The notes below the pieces were generated by a model. The model was not told the DNA's origin. It saw only the letters and a program-made list of their open reading frames with translations, and did no database searches. A program made the position numbers and the translations under genes. A DNA stretch of 64,000 nucleotides, taken from positions 186,001 through 250,000 of the forward strand of contig NZ_JAKZAL010000002.1 in NCBI RefSeq assembly GCF_022538115.1. Direction: 5' to 3'. This document shows positions 16,421 to 25,850 of this stretch, piece by piece (the stretch's first letter is position 1; each line of letters begins with the position of its first letter). Origin of the DNA: Cognataquiflexum rubidum. Lineage in GTDB: Bacteria > Bacteroidota > Bacteroidia > Cytophagales > Cyclobacteriaceae.

Positions 16421-16454
16421 AAGCCGGGTTTTCTTTGAAACCTGGCTTTTTTTT
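16421..16454 (+). terminator. Terminator of the FAS1 gene
   Basis: An 11-bp stem (16421-16431 with 16438-16448, one G-U pair), ending in an 8-nt T-run. Confidence 0.8.
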
Positions 16455-16548
16455 AGTTTGTATTTTAAGGACTTCTGATATTTTAAAATTGGAGAGTTGG
16501 CTTTTTTTTCAGTAACTTTTGAAATGCTAAACAAATAAAACCACCTCT

Positions 16549-17994
16549 ATGAAACGACATTTCAATCCATTGATTTTTAGGGTATTTTCCCTTGCAGTAC
16601 TTCTTTTCGCTTGCTGGAGCTGTCAGCCCAAACAGGAAGAAATTATCACCTCTTCAGAAAAATCCGATACCCTTCTCCATGATTATGTGCATGCCGTTGA
16701 TTCTACTTTCAGGTATGAAATCATCCATAGCTCGGAAGGGGATGGGTACGATTATCATGTCATGAAGATGTATTCCCAACATTGGCTTACCAAAGAAATC
16801 GTGGATGACACAGAATGGTGGCACTATGTCTCGGTGGTGATTCCTAAAGACACACCCTTCCAGACCGGCATGATGTGGATAGGCGGAGGGAGTAAAAACT
16901 CCAAGTTACCCACCGAACCTGACGCTTTGATTTTGGCTGCTGCCACCCAAACCAATTCCATTGTGGCACAGGTTCACAATATTCCTTTTCAGCCTATCGT
17001 ATTTGCAAATGATACTTTTGGTGAAAGGTATGAAGACGCCATCATCGCTTACGGATGGAGAAAATTCATGGAAGGGGGAGCAAAGGATGAAGATGCCTTT
17101 TGGCTTGCCCGCTTGCCCATGACCAAAGCTGTCAAACTGGCCATGGACGTGGTTACGGAAGTAGCCCAAAAACAACACAGTAAAAAAGTGGATAAATATG
17201 TGGTAGCCGGTGCTTCAAAAAGGGGATGGACTACCTGGACCACTGCTGCTGTAGATGATAGGGTGGTGGCGATAGTTCCCATCGTGATCGACCTACTCAA
17301 CGTGGTGCCTTCCTTTCAGCATCACTGGAGAAATTATGGTTTTTGGGCGCCTGCTGTGGATGATTATGTGAGAGAGGGGATTATGGAATGGCAGGGCTCC
17401 AAAGAATATGACAGGCTTCTGGAAATCACCGAGCCCTATTCTTTCCGGGAGAATTACGACATGCCCAAGCTGCTGATCAATGCTACCGGAGATCAATTCT
17501 TCTTGCCGGATAGCTGGAAGTTTTATTGGGACAGCCTGCCTGGAGAAAAGCACGTCCAATACGTCCCTAACTTTGGACATGACCTCAGCGAGTCTGATGC
17601 CTTGCCCAATATGATTGCGTTTTATTCTTCTGTATTGAATGGAAAGGATAGACCTAAATATGATTGGAAGATAGACGGAGAAAAAATATTGATCACCACC
17701 GATCCCAATGAGAAACCTGCCTCCATCAAGCTTTGGTCTGCCCAAAATGAGGAATCCCGTGATTTCAGGATCGATGCGTTGGGACCAAAATGGACTTCTT
17801 CAGAAATCCTTGTCAATGAAAGCGGAAGGTATGAGGTAGATATCAAAGAACCAGAAAAAGGATACAAAGGCTATTTTGTGGAAATCTCCTATCCGGGTGA
17901 AGCGCCGATCAAGGTCACAACAGGAGTAGAAGTTTTGCCAAGGGTTTATCCATTCGAACCCTATGTATCCAAAGAGCCAAAAGGCAGCAAATAA
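16549..17994 (+). CDS. PhoPQ-activated pathogenicity-related (PqaA-like) lipoprotein, alpha/beta hydrolase
   Basis: A 481-aa protein with a signal sequence ending LLFACWSCQPKQEE, probably a lipoprotein. The catalytic part is the PhoPQ-related domain: EWWHYVSVVIPK near residue 90, MMWIGGGSKNSKLPTEPD, the nucleophile elbow AGASKRGWTTW with Ser223, LLINATGDQFFLPDSW carrying the probable acid, and VPNFGHDLS with the His. The last 110 residues are a beta-rich domain. Family members are described in Salmonella and Dictyostelium-type systems; their substrate is unknown. It is monocistronic, between two terminators. Confidence 0.85.
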   Translation: MKRHFNPLIFRVFSLAVLLFACWSCQPKQEEIITSSEKSDTLLHDYVHAVDSTFRYEIIHSSEGDGYDYHVMKMYSQHWLTKEIVDDTEWWHYVSVVIPKDTPFQTGMMWIGGGSKNSKLPTEPDALILAAATQTNSIVAQVHNIPFQPIVFANDTFGERYEDAIIAYGWRKFMEGGAKDEDAFWLARLPMTKAVKLAMDVVTEVAQKQHSKKVDKYVVAGASKRGWTTWTTAAVDDRVVAIVPIVIDLLNVVPSFQHHWRNYGFWAPAVDDYVREGIMEWQGSKEYDRLLEITEPYSFRENYDMPKLLINATGDQFFLPDSWKFYWDSLPGEKHVQYVPNFGHDLSESDALPNMIAFYSSVLNGKDRPKYDWKIDGEKILITTDPNEKPASIKLWSAQNEESRDFRIDALGPKWTSSEILVNESGRYEVDIKEPEKGYKGYFVEISYPGEAPIKVTTGVEVLPRVYPFEPYVSKEPKGSK

Positions 17995-18028
17995 GCCTTC
18001 GGCCTAGCCACCTATCTGCCCAAAACAA

Positions 18029-18057
18029 ATAAAGCCGGGAGTTTTCCCGGCTTTTTG
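18029..18057. terminator. Bidirectional terminator
   Basis: Perfect 9-bp stem AAGCCGGGA (18032-18040) / TCCCGGCTT (18045-18053), with a T-run on both strands. It serves the PqaA-like gene (+) and the OmpA-like gene (-). Confidence 0.8.
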
Positions 18058-18096
18058 TATTCGAATAAAATTTTTTCGTTTGGATATTAAGTCAAC

Positions 18097-18945
18097 TCAA
18101 TTTTCGATCATGGCAAAAAACTCATCCATATCAGGGATGAGGACGATTCTAGTTCTTCTGTTTTTGGCCATGTTTTCTTTACTGTCGTTTTCCACCAAAG
18201 GAATGTAGCTAGCTCTACCTGCAGCGATCAACTTTTCTGGAGATACATTGTATTTGGTTTCAAGTATCCTTACGATAGAAGTTGCTCTTTTTACACTCAG
18301 GTCCCAATTGTCCTGAAGAACACCGGTCTGGATTGTTCTAGGGTCAGTATGACCTTCGATCATCACCTCAAGAGAAGGCTCTGAATTGATGACTTCGGCT
18401 AATTTCTTAAGCAGGTTGTCAGCATTTTTGGATACCTGGTAGCTACCGGTATTGAAAAGTAATCTGTCAGAAACATTGATCATCACGACGGTTTTGTCAA
18501 CCGTGATCTGGATGTCGTCATTTTGCTCGGCTGAACCGTCAGTGATTGACTTCATCAGGTTATGGGAAACCGCCACATTGATAGAATCTTCCAGGTTTTT
18601 GGCACCCTCAAGTTGGGCGGCAGAGACATTGGCTAATGTTGCATTGAGTTTTCCTCTAGTGTCGTTTGACATCGGAGTTTTTCCATTCAAAGTGAATTTG
18701 GAATCGTTTTCTTCTTTCAAGGAATTGATCCTGCTGTTGAATTCCGCTACCCGGGCTTCAATTTTTCCCATTTTATCTTCTAAAACTTGTTTTTCAGCTT
18801 CTAAGGCTTCTTTTTCCTGGCGTGTTTCGGCAAGGGCGGCTTCAGTTTGGAACTTGTCATTCTGAAGTTGGACATATTTCTTTTTGGAAACGCACGAAAC
18901 GCTTATGGTAGCGATTGCGAGAGATAATACGATAATTTTTTTCAT
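18097..18945 (-). CDS. OmpA-family lipoprotein
   Basis: A 282-aa lipoprotein with SPII signal ending VSCVSKKKY. A coiled coil follows (about 30-90, rich in Glu, Lys, Gln and Ala heptads), then a linker. The C-terminal OmpA domain (about 150-275) binds peptidoglycan: LLFNTGSYQVSKNADNLL, VMIEGHTDPR and NRRTRIVLIPD. It tethers the outer membrane to the cell wall. It is divergent from the GalM-like gene and uses the shared terminator at 18029. Confidence 0.9.
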   Translation of the reverse strand: MKKIIVLSLAIATISVSCVSKKKYVQLQNDKFQTEAALAETRQEKEALEAEKQVLEDKMGKIEARVAEFNSRINSLKEENDSKFTLNGKTPMSNDTRGKLNATLANVSAAQLEGAKNLEDSINVAVSHNLMKSITDGSAEQNDDIQITVDKTVVMINVSDRLLFNTGSYQVSKNADNLLKKLAEVINSEPSLEVMIEGHTDPRTIQTGVLQDNWDLSVKRATSIVRILETKYNVSPEKLIAAGRASYIPLVENDSKENMAKNRRTRIVLIPDMDEFFAMIEN

Positions 18946-19071
18946 AGATAGAACAGTTTTTCTACCTTACTTCCAAAAATGAAGCCATTGAAAATACTAA
19001 AATTGATATTCACTTAAATTAGGCCTCGTTTTCTAGTATTTAGTTTTAATTTACCTGATAAACCCATTGAA

Positions 19072-20199
19072 ATGAAAAACTTAACCTATTTACTAACATT
19101 AATATTGTACTATTCACTGGCTTCCTGCCAAGCTCCTAAAGAGGAAAAGGTAGAGGAACAGATCAAATTTGAAGTCATGATAAAAAATATCCAAATGAAT
19201 GGCAAAGATGCCAAGGTATTTAACCTGAAAAACGGGAATGGCATGGAAGTGGAACTGACCAACTACGGGGCGACGATTTCAAGGATACTCGTGCCTGACC
19301 GTGATGGCAATTCAGGGAATGTCATGCTTACTTACAATAAAGTGGAGGATTTCGTCACAGACAGGTACTTTTTTGGTGCGACTGCGGGAAGATATGCCAA
19401 CCGGATCGCCAAAGGTAAATTTGAATTAGACGGTCAGCCCTATGCATTGGCTACAAATAACGGGGAAAACCACCTGCATGGAGGAGAAGTCGGGTTCAAC
19501 CAAAAAATATGGGATGCCGAAATGCTGGAATTGGAAGATGCCGTCGGAGTCAAAATGACCTATGTGAGCCCTGACGGAGAGGAAGGTTATCCCGGTACTT
19601 TGACCACGACGATGACTTTTATACTGGCAAAAGATAACAAACTTTCCATCGACATCGAGGCAAAGACGGACAAGCCGACTGTCGTCAATATCACCCAACA
19701 TGGATATTTCAACCTGAGCGACATGAAAGAGGATATTCTTGGACACGAGATGACCATTTTTGCCGAGCACTATACACCGGTGGATGCCGGTCTGATACCG
19801 ACAGGAGAGATTGCTCCTGTAGCCGGTACCCCATTTGATTTCACTACCCCACATCAGATCGGTGAAAGAATCGCCGATACCGGTAGTGGCTATGACCATA
19901 ATTTTGTGGTGAAAAAAGAACACGATGGCCAACTTGCAAAAATGGCGGAAGCCTATCATGCAGGTACCGGAAGGGTTTTTACGATGTATTCCAATATGCC
20001 CGGAGTGCAGTTTTATACCGGGAATTTTTTGGATGGCAAGCAGACTACCAACGGAGTGACCTACACCAAAAACTATGGATTTTGCCTGGAGCCTCAGTTT
20101 TTTCCCGATTCACCAAACCGCCCTGATTTCCCAACAGCAAGGTTGAATCCCGGAGAAACTTATAGCCATAAGATCGAATATGTTTTTGGAGTAAGGTAG
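19072..20199 (+). CDS. galM: Aldose 1-epimerase (galactose mutarotase), lipoprotein form
   Basis: A 375-aa enzyme interconverting alpha and beta anomers of hexoses. An SPII signal (YSLASCQAPKEE) places it in the periplasm or at the outer membrane, unlike the cytoplasmic GalM of E. coli. Family motifs are FFGATAGRYANRIAKGKF, NGENHLHGGEVGFN with a substrate His, NITQHGYFNLS with the catalytic His, and CLEPQFFPDSPN with the catalytic Glu. Full length. It stands alone, so it probably acts on sugars released by extracytoplasmic glycan hydrolysis. Confidence 0.9.
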   Translation: MKNLTYLLTLILYYSLASCQAPKEEKVEEQIKFEVMIKNIQMNGKDAKVFNLKNGNGMEVELTNYGATISRILVPDRDGNSGNVMLTYNKVEDFVTDRYFFGATAGRYANRIAKGKFELDGQPYALATNNGENHLHGGEVGFNQKIWDAEMLELEDAVGVKMTYVSPDGEEGYPGTLTTTMTFILAKDNKLSIDIEAKTDKPTVVNITQHGYFNLSDMKEDILGHEMTIFAEHYTPVDAGLIPTGEIAPVAGTPFDFTTPHQIGERIADTGSGYDHNFVVKKEHDGQLAKMAEAYHAGTGRVFTMYSNMPGVQFYTGNFLDGKQTTNGVTYTKNYGFCLEPQFFPDSPNRPDFPTARLNPGETYSHKIEYVFGVR

Positions 20200-20408
20200 A
20201 TCTATTTATTTTGGTTGTCCGCTACTTTGCCAGGAGGCCAATAATCTTCTACAAACGGGTTTGAAGACGGAAGTCGGAAGACCCCCGCCTGCCGTCGGGC
20301 AGGGATGTACCGTTCATTATGGTTTCCGGCCATGATTTAAATTGGGAAATCATTTTACTGAAATCAATGCATAGATGCATATTTTAGTAGAATTAGATCA
20401 AATCATCT

Positions 20409-20460
20409 AAACTGCTTTTTCTTCGCTGATGTATCTTCGCAGAGAAAGCAGTTTTATTTT
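20409..20460 (+). terminator. Terminator of galM
   Basis: A 10-bp stem AAACTGCTTT (20409-20418) / AAAGCAGTTT (20445-20454) with a 26-nt loop, then a T-rich tail. Confidence 0.55.
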
Positions 20461-20547
20461 TTGGAGTATTGAGAATCGATAGGTTATCAGGAGTTTCTTT
20501 TGAAATTTTAGCCACTATTGATGCGATTGTCTGATTAGTCGAAAAGC

Positions 20548-20579
20548 AAAAAGCCCAAGCTTGTTAGCGAGGGCTTTTT
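20548..20579. terminator. Two-way terminator before pntB end
   Basis: Perfect 9-bp stem AAAAAGCCC (20548-20556) / GGGCTTTTT (20571-20579), with T-runs on both strands. It is about 100 bp past the pntB stop. Confidence 0.65.
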
Positions 20580-20681
20580 TGACTTTAATCAGGAAAGAAT
20601 ATATTTTTTAACAATTCATTAAATTAAACAAGAATAATTCAAGGATACGAAACATCTGTCATCCTTCATCGGACAATTTTT

Positions 20682-22082
20682 TTACACTTCTTTCACCTCA
20701 GCAGTCAGCTTTTGTAGTGTAGCTTTTGCATCTCCAAAAAGCATTCTGGTTTTAGGATAGAAGAAGAGTTCATTTTCTATACCGGCATAACCTGCCGCCA
20801 TACCTCTTTTGAGGATGATTACATTTTTGGCTTGGTCGACTTCGAGGATTGGCATGCCATATATCGGAGAGGAAGGGTCATTCTTGGCAGCAGGATTGAC
20901 CACGTCATTGGCCCCGATCACGACTACGACGTCTGTGTTGGCAAACTTGGAATTGATCTCTTCCATTTCCTGCATCCTTTCATAAGGTACATCAGCTTCC
21001 GCCAATAGGACGTTCATGTGTCCCGGCATACGCCCTGCCACCGGATGGATGGCATAATTGACCTCGACTCCCTTTTCCTCCAATAATTTTTCGAGTTCAT
21101 GGCAAATATGCTGCGCCTGTGCCACAGCCAATCCGTAACCGGGAACGATGACTACACTTTGTGAATAGGAAAGCAAAACGGCAGTATCGGAGATGCTGAT
21201 CTCACGGACGGATTGGTCTCCGCTTGCGGATTTTGCACCTCCGGGGGCAGCGCTACCAAATGCACCCAATAATACATTGGTCAACGACCTGTTCATCGCT
21301 TTACACATCAGGATAGTTAAGATTGTTCCTGCTGAACCGACCAGAATACCTCCTGTCAACATGGCTTTGTTGCCATAAAGAAAACCACCAAAAGCCGCTG
21401 CCATACCTGTAAATGAATTAAGCAGGGAGATCACCACCGGCATATCTGCACCCCCGATCGGCATCACAAACAGCACTCCGTAGATCAAAGCAATTCCAAG
21501 AAGCACATAGAATAGGAGAGGGTCAGAACCGCTGACCATTTGGTAGATGATCAATACGACTATTGTTCCCAACATGACCATGTTGATGACTTGGTTCATC
21601 GGCAATACTTTATCCTGGATTTTTCCTTCCAATTTGCCGTAGGCAATGATAGAGCCGGAGAATGAAACCGAACCGATCAAAAGGCCCAAAAGCATCACCA
21701 ACAGTTCACCATCAAAACCGGTAACCGTGCTGTGCTGATGGTGTTGGAATTCGATGATGGCGATCAAAGCCGCACAGGCACCGCCCATCCCGTTGAAGAA
21801 AGACACCATTTGGGGCATGGAAGTCATTTGGACTTTTTTTGCCATGATGGTTCCGATGACGGTTCCGATGATCAATCCCAGGAAGATCAACCCGTAATTG
21901 ATCAATTTTCCCGAATCATAATCCTGATATAGGGTGATGGTCGCAATGATGGCGATCAGCATACCTGCAGCTGCGATGAGGTTTCCTTTTCTTGCCGAAT
22001 CAGGGTTACTGAGCATTTTCAATCCCAGAATAAAAGTCAGGGATGCAATGAGATAACAGATTTCTAATATGTTCAGGCTCAT
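20682..22082 (-). CDS. pntB: NAD(P) transhydrogenase subunit beta
   Basis: A 466-aa membrane protein. It has about eight transmembrane helices (domain II), then the NADP(H)-binding domain III from about residue 290, with VVIVPGYGLAVAQAQ as the Rossmann fingerprint, YAIHPVAGRMPGHMNVLLAEA, VVVIGANDVVNPAA and VIILKRGMAAGYAGIEN. It couples proton entry to NADPH formation from NADH and NADP+. It overlaps pntAb by 4 bp and is the last gene of the operon. Confidence 0.95.
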   Translation of the reverse strand: MSLNILEICYLIASLTFILGLKMLSNPDSARKGNLIAAAGMLIAIIATITLYQDYDSGKLINYGLIFLGLIIGTVIGTIMAKKVQMTSMPQMVSFFNGMGGACAALIAIIEFQHHQHSTVTGFDGELLVMLLGLLIGSVSFSGSIIAYGKLEGKIQDKVLPMNQVINMVMLGTIVVLIIYQMVSGSDPLLFYVLLGIALIYGVLFVMPIGGADMPVVISLLNSFTGMAAAFGGFLYGNKAMLTGGILVGSAGTILTILMCKAMNRSLTNVLLGAFGSAAPGGAKSASGDQSVREISISDTAVLLSYSQSVVIVPGYGLAVAQAQHICHELEKLLEEKGVEVNYAIHPVAGRMPGHMNVLLAEADVPYERMQEMEEINSKFANTDVVVVIGANDVVNPAAKNDPSSPIYGMPILEVDQAKNVIILKRGMAAGYAGIENELFFYPKTRMLFGDAKATLQKLTAEVKEV

Positions 22083-22396
22083 GATTTCTTAGGTTTTTTC
22101 TTAAACATCTCCAACATTCTGTCCGTCACTACAAATCCTCCTATGACATTCAATGTGCCCACCAATACGGCCAAAAAGCCGACTGACAAGGCAAGGTAAT
22201 TGTCAGGAGAAGCCTGCAGCATGACGATGATGGCACCTACGACCACCACTCCGTGGATCGCATTGGCACCGGACATCAAAGGTGTATGGAGGATAGCAGG
22301 GACGTTGGAAATCACTTCCACGCCCAAAAGGATGGCCAACAACAGGAAATATACCATCTCCATGTTTTCGCCTATATAACTTAATACTTGTTCCAT
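22079..22396 (-). CDS. pntAb: NAD(P) transhydrogenase subunit alpha part 2
   Basis: A 105-aa membrane subunit with three to four helices (YFLLLAILLGVEVISNVP, GVVVVGAIIVML, ALSVGFLAVLVGTLNVIGG), corresponding to the C-terminal membrane part of E. coli PntA. I start at the Met at 22396; an upstream extension would run into pntAa. The start lies 3 nt after the pntAa stop and the end overlaps pntB. The three-gene arrangement is that of Rhodospirillum rubrum. Confidence 0.9.
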   Translation of the reverse strand: MEQVLSYIGENMEMVYFLLLAILLGVEVISNVPAILHTPLMSGANAIHGVVVVGAIIVMLQASPDNYLALSVGFLAVLVGTLNVIGGFVVTDRMLEMFKKKPKKS

Positions 22397-22398
22397 GG

Positions 22399-23523
22399 TC
22401 AGTTGCTTTGCATTTGTATGATTCTTGGACTGATCGGATTGCCGGCATGACAGACACAAGTGCCGGTGACGATGTCATCTTCAAAATTCAGGTTGAGATT
22501 CCCGTCTTTGATAATCAGTTTGAGGAAATTAAGGTAGTTTTTGCCGTACATTTTGCTGGCATCCTGAGGCATGCTTGAAGCGAGGTTTCCGACTCCGACA
22601 ATGCGCACGCCGTTGACTTCCACAGTTTGATCCGGTTGGGAGAGTGCACAGTTTCCGCCTGAGGAAGCGGCAAGGTCAATGATCACTGAACCCGGTTTCA
22701 TAGCCCTGACAGTTCTTTCCTCTACGAGCTGTGGTGCTTTTCGTCCAGGAATCTGGGCGGTAGTGATGATGATATCTGCCTTGGTGGCATGCTCATGGAT
22801 GGTGTCTTTTTGTTTTTGGATGTACTCCGGAGTTTGTTCGACAGCATAGCCACCGGCTCCTTTGTCCTCCTTGGCGCCTTCGACATCGACAAATTTTGCC
22901 CCCAAAGAAAGTACTTCTTCCTTGGCTGCCTGTCTGACATCAAATGCAAAAACAGAGGCTCCAAGTCTCCTTGAAGTAGCAATGGCTTGTAATCCCGCTA
23001 CACCGGCACCCAAAATCAAGACCCTTGCAGGAGTGATACTTCCTGCAGCAGTCATAAACATCGGAAAAAATCTCGGAAGGAGATTTGCCGCCATGAGCAC
23101 TGCCTTATAACCTGTGACTGTAGCCATGGAAGAAAGCACATCCATGGATTGCGCGCGGGTGGTCCTCGGAACCAACTCCATGCTGAATGCAGTCTTTTTT
23201 TCTTGGATCAGGTATTTGGTAAGTTCAGGATTGAACAAGGCACCCATTTGTCCCATCAGCACTGCCTCTGGTTTCAATCCGGCAATTTCCGCTTGGGAGA
23301 TTGGCTGGATACCGATGACCAAATCTGATTGTGTTAGTATTTCCTGTCTGCTGTGGATTTCTGCTCCGGCTTCTTTGTAGAGTTCATCCGATGCATAGGC
23401 TCTGGCGCCTGCATGTGTTTCTACCCAAACCGAGACCTTCCAGCTGAGGAGAGTTTTGACCGCTTCCGGCAAAAGTGCTACCCTGGACTCGTCTTGGGGT
23501 TCTTTTAAAATCCCTATTATCAT
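22399..23523 (-). CDS. pntAa: NAD(P) transhydrogenase subunit alpha part 1
   Basis: A 374-aa soluble NAD(H)-binding domain I. I choose MIIGILKEP at 23523, the conserved family N-terminus, over a start 17 codons upstream. It shares the alanine dehydrogenase/PntA fold: ESRVALLPEAVKTL, RTTRAQSMDVLSSMATVTGYKAV, the NAD fingerprint VLILGAGVAGLQAIATSRRLGA and IITTAQIPGRKAPQLV. The C-terminus GTCVCHAGNPISPR has a Cys-x-Cys not obviously tied to function. First gene of pntAa-pntAb-pntB. Confidence 0.95.
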   Translation of the reverse strand: MIIGILKEPQDESRVALLPEAVKTLLSWKVSVWVETHAGARAYASDELYKEAGAEIHSRQEILTQSDLVIGIQPISQAEIAGLKPEAVLMGQMGALFNPELTKYLIQEKKTAFSMELVPRTTRAQSMDVLSSMATVTGYKAVLMAANLLPRFFPMFMTAAGSITPARVLILGAGVAGLQAIATSRRLGASVFAFDVRQAAKEEVLSLGAKFVDVEGAKEDKGAGGYAVEQTPEYIQKQKDTIHEHATKADIIITTAQIPGRKAPQLVEERTVRAMKPGSVIIDLAASSGGNCALSQPDQTVEVNGVRIVGVGNLASSMPQDASKMYGKNYLNFLKLIIKDGNLNLNFEDDIVTGTCVCHAGNPISPRIIQMQSN

Positions 23524-23864
23524 TGGTTGAAAATGTGATGGCGATAAATATATGCTCAAAAGATTTGAAGTCATGAAACTATCAAAAAGATTGTAAAAAT
23601 AAAGTGATTTTAATCAGGCGGTATTGGTTTATTTTGATTTGAGTGATTTTTTTGGAATATTGTGCAAAATCTCGCAGGTATAGTAAGTATCACCCCAAAC
23701 CAATTCCCTTAAACGTCAGCTGTTTTTAGTCCAAATAGAACCTTTTTGTCAGGGACAAGCAGTTATTTAAGCAAAATCAATCCACTGTTAAATTCCATCC
23801 TATTAAAATTAGGTAGGCAATGTGATGGTGGAATCAGCCCTCAGTAATTATTTATATCTATCTC
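23524..23864. other. Divergent intergenic region
   Basis: These 341 AT-rich bp between pntAa and the deacetylase-like gene must carry both promoters. I see no hairpin, repeat or confident -10 box. Confidence 0.4.
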
Positions 23865-24644
23865 ATGAAAACCAACCTAGTCCGATTTAGCCTGTTAATG
23901 GCTTTTTTTCTATTTTTTTATCAGGAATCCTTTTGTCAAAACCAATGTTTGTTGGACGGAATTATCAGAGGGGACATCTCCAAAAAACAGGTTTCTCTCG
24001 TATTGACAGGTCATGAATACGCTGAAGGGGGTTGGGAAATTTTGGAAACTTTGGAGCGGAGTAATCTCAAAGCTTCATTTTTCTTTACGGGGGATTTTTA
24101 TAGGAATCATGAGTTTGAACCGTTGATCAAAGCCCTTAAAAACAAAGGCCATTATCTTGGTGCCCATTCGGACAAGCACCTTCTCTATTGTTCTTGGGAG
24201 GACAGGTCACAGTTATTGATTGACAGGTATACTTTTTCAAAAGACCTGTTGGACAATTATTCCGAGATGAAGAGGTTTGGGATTGAACAGGAAGATGCCA
24301 AATATTTTTTACCTCCCTACGAATGGTACAATCAGAACATCAGTGAATGGACCGGCAAGCTGGGTTTTCAGCTCATCAATTTTACACCGGGCCCGAGAAC
24401 CAATGCTGATTACACCGATCCGGGAATGGAGAATTATATCAGTTCGGAAGAAATCATGCAAACTATCCGGCAGGCTGAATTCAAAGACCCGAGTGGACTC
24501 AATGGTTATATGATACTTCTGCACATTGGGGTAGGGGAAAAGCGAACAGATAAATTTTATAAACTCCTTCCGGATTTGATCAAAATTTTGCAAAAATCCG
24601 GATACGAAATAGTGGGTTTGGATGAATTGCTCGAAAATATTTGA
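23865..24644 (+). CDS. Divergent polysaccharide deacetylase-like secreted protein
   Basis: A 259-aa protein with a signal peptide (FSLLMAFFLFFYQESFCQ). The NodB-type fold is visible: KASFFFTGDFYRN, then the metal-binding HxxxH in GAHSDKHLLYCSW, PPYEWYN in place of RPPyG, and LLHIGVG near the end. The first motif, normally TFDDGP, is SLVLTGHEYAEGG, so both Asp residues that supply the catalytic base and a metal ligand are replaced by His/Glu. It may be a variant esterase or deacetylase or an inactive binder. It converges with the ligase cluster, leaving a 5-bp gap. Confidence 0.7.
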   Translation: MKTNLVRFSLLMAFFLFFYQESFCQNQCLLDGIIRGDISKKQVSLVLTGHEYAEGGWEILETLERSNLKASFFFTGDFYRNHEFEPLIKALKNKGHYLGAHSDKHLLYCSWEDRSQLLIDRYTFSKDLLDNYSEMKRFGIEQEDAKYFLPPYEWYNQNISEWTGKLGFQLINFTPGPRTNADYTDPGMENYISSEEIMQTIRQAEFKDPSGLNGYMILLHIGVGEKRTDKFYKLLPDLIKILQKSGYEIVGLDELLENI

Positions 24645-24649
24645 GCCAA

Positions 24650-25840
24650 CTATTTTTCAAACAATCCCAAAGTGCCGCCTACCCAATCTTTGTCTTTGTT
24701 GAATTTGACTCCGATCATTTCTCCACGGCTTAACCTTACAAGATTCCCGATCAGGGTAGGGTTTTCGTCTTTCTCCGGCCAAACAGCCAAAATCCGCACC
24801 TCGGCTTTAACCTTTCCTTCAATGGCTTGGAGAACAGGGACGTACTTGGCTTTTTTCTGAAGGATGTAAAGGTCTTTGTCTTTTACCGCTTCAACATCGG
24901 ATTTTTTGACATTAAAAATCACCCCGCTTCCTGAAAAGGAAAACAAAGGCTTCAAAACGTAATTTTCCAAATCCTCAGGTATTTCCTTCAACTCGCTCAA
25001 TAAAGTTGTCTCTATGAAATAGGGGCCATTTAAATATGGCAGGATAAATTTACTGATGCGATAAAACCAATTTGGGTGGCCTGCCCATTCCACATCCAGT
25101 TCCTCCAAAAAAGAAAATTGCATGTTGAGGTCTTTTCTTGCCTCCAATTCATCGAAAATCACCCTGTTATAAATCCTTTTGATTCTGATTTCTCTACCTT
25201 CTTTGTTGGTATAGAAAAGCTGTTTCCCTTTTTTGATCACCTCGGTGACGCAGACAAAAGGAACTCCGAGATCCCTTTGGCAATAGTAAAAGTCAATCTT
25301 CGTATTTTGTTTTTCAGGTTCGATTTCGAGCAAAATGACTTCTTCGGGTTTGTGCCCGTTTAGGACAGTTTCTTTGAAAATATTCAGGTATCCATCGGCG
25401 TCTAGGTCATTGAAGTAGGGAGTGAATTGGGAAAGATAGGGATAGGCTTTTTTGATTTTCTCAAAAAGGTTATACTGAAAATTGAATACGGATGGGAAGC
25501 CCTGTACTTCGATCAACTTGGGAATGATCTTGCCATCTTCCTCACAGATTCCAAAGTCGATAGCCAAGAATTCAGTATTGCTGTTTTGGTTTGGGACATT
25601 GAAATTGAAACCTAATGAAGGTTCGGTGAGTTGGTTGAAATCCTTTCTTTTGATGAAATCAATGACATGCTGACAACCTTCCAACAGTTGGTCTTTCAAT
25701 TGATTTGGAATAAAAAAAGGGGTCTCTGCAACCCTAAATGTCGGTAAGTAGTCAAAATCTGAGGCTAGGTCATTTAGGAAAGCCTGATATTTTTCTTTGC
25801 TGAATCCGTTGTTGAAAAATTCCCGATGCTGCTGAATCAT
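24650..25840 (-). CDS. ATP-grasp-like protein, last gene of the ligase cluster
   Basis: A 396-aa soluble protein. I recognise no named family, but the C-terminal third looks like an ATP-grasp nucleotide site: NYVLKPLFSFSGSGVIF (Lys and Gly-rich loop), LYILQKKAKYVP, and KVKAEVRILAVW (an Arg/Glu strand). The N-terminal part has conserved-looking PKLIEVQGFPSVFNFQ and EVILLEIEPEKQNTKIDF. It lies 10 bp after the amidotransferase. If correct, the cluster has two ATP-dependent carboxylate-amine ligases of this fold, plus a third of the GCS2 fold. The substrate is unknown. Confidence 0.55.
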   Translation of the reverse strand: MIQQHREFFNNGFSKEKYQAFLNDLASDFDYLPTFRVAETPFFIPNQLKDQLLEGCQHVIDFIKRKDFNQLTEPSLGFNFNVPNQNSNTEFLAIDFGICEEDGKIIPKLIEVQGFPSVFNFQYNLFEKIKKAYPYLSQFTPYFNDLDADGYLNIFKETVLNGHKPEEVILLEIEPEKQNTKIDFYYCQRDLGVPFVCVTEVIKKGKQLFYTNKEGREIRIKRIYNRVIFDELEARKDLNMQFSFLEELDVEWAGHPNWFYRISKFILPYLNGPYFIETTLLSELKEIPEDLENYVLKPLFSFSGSGVIFNVKKSDVEAVKDKDLYILQKKAKYVPVLQAIEGKVKAEVRILAVWPEKDENPTLIGNLVRLSRGEMIGVKFNKDKDWVGGTLGLFEK

Positions 25841-25850
25841 ATTTCATTAA

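Larger units (their letters stand above)
20200..20681. other. Intergenic region with two terminators and a short palindromic repeat
   Basis: These 482 bp lie between convergent galM and pntB. They hold a CCTGCC/GGCAGG palindrome at 20288-20303 (a word often scattered in Bacteroidota spacers), the galM terminator at 20409-20460 and a second, two-way hairpin at 20548-20579. I see no gene. Confidence 0.5.
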
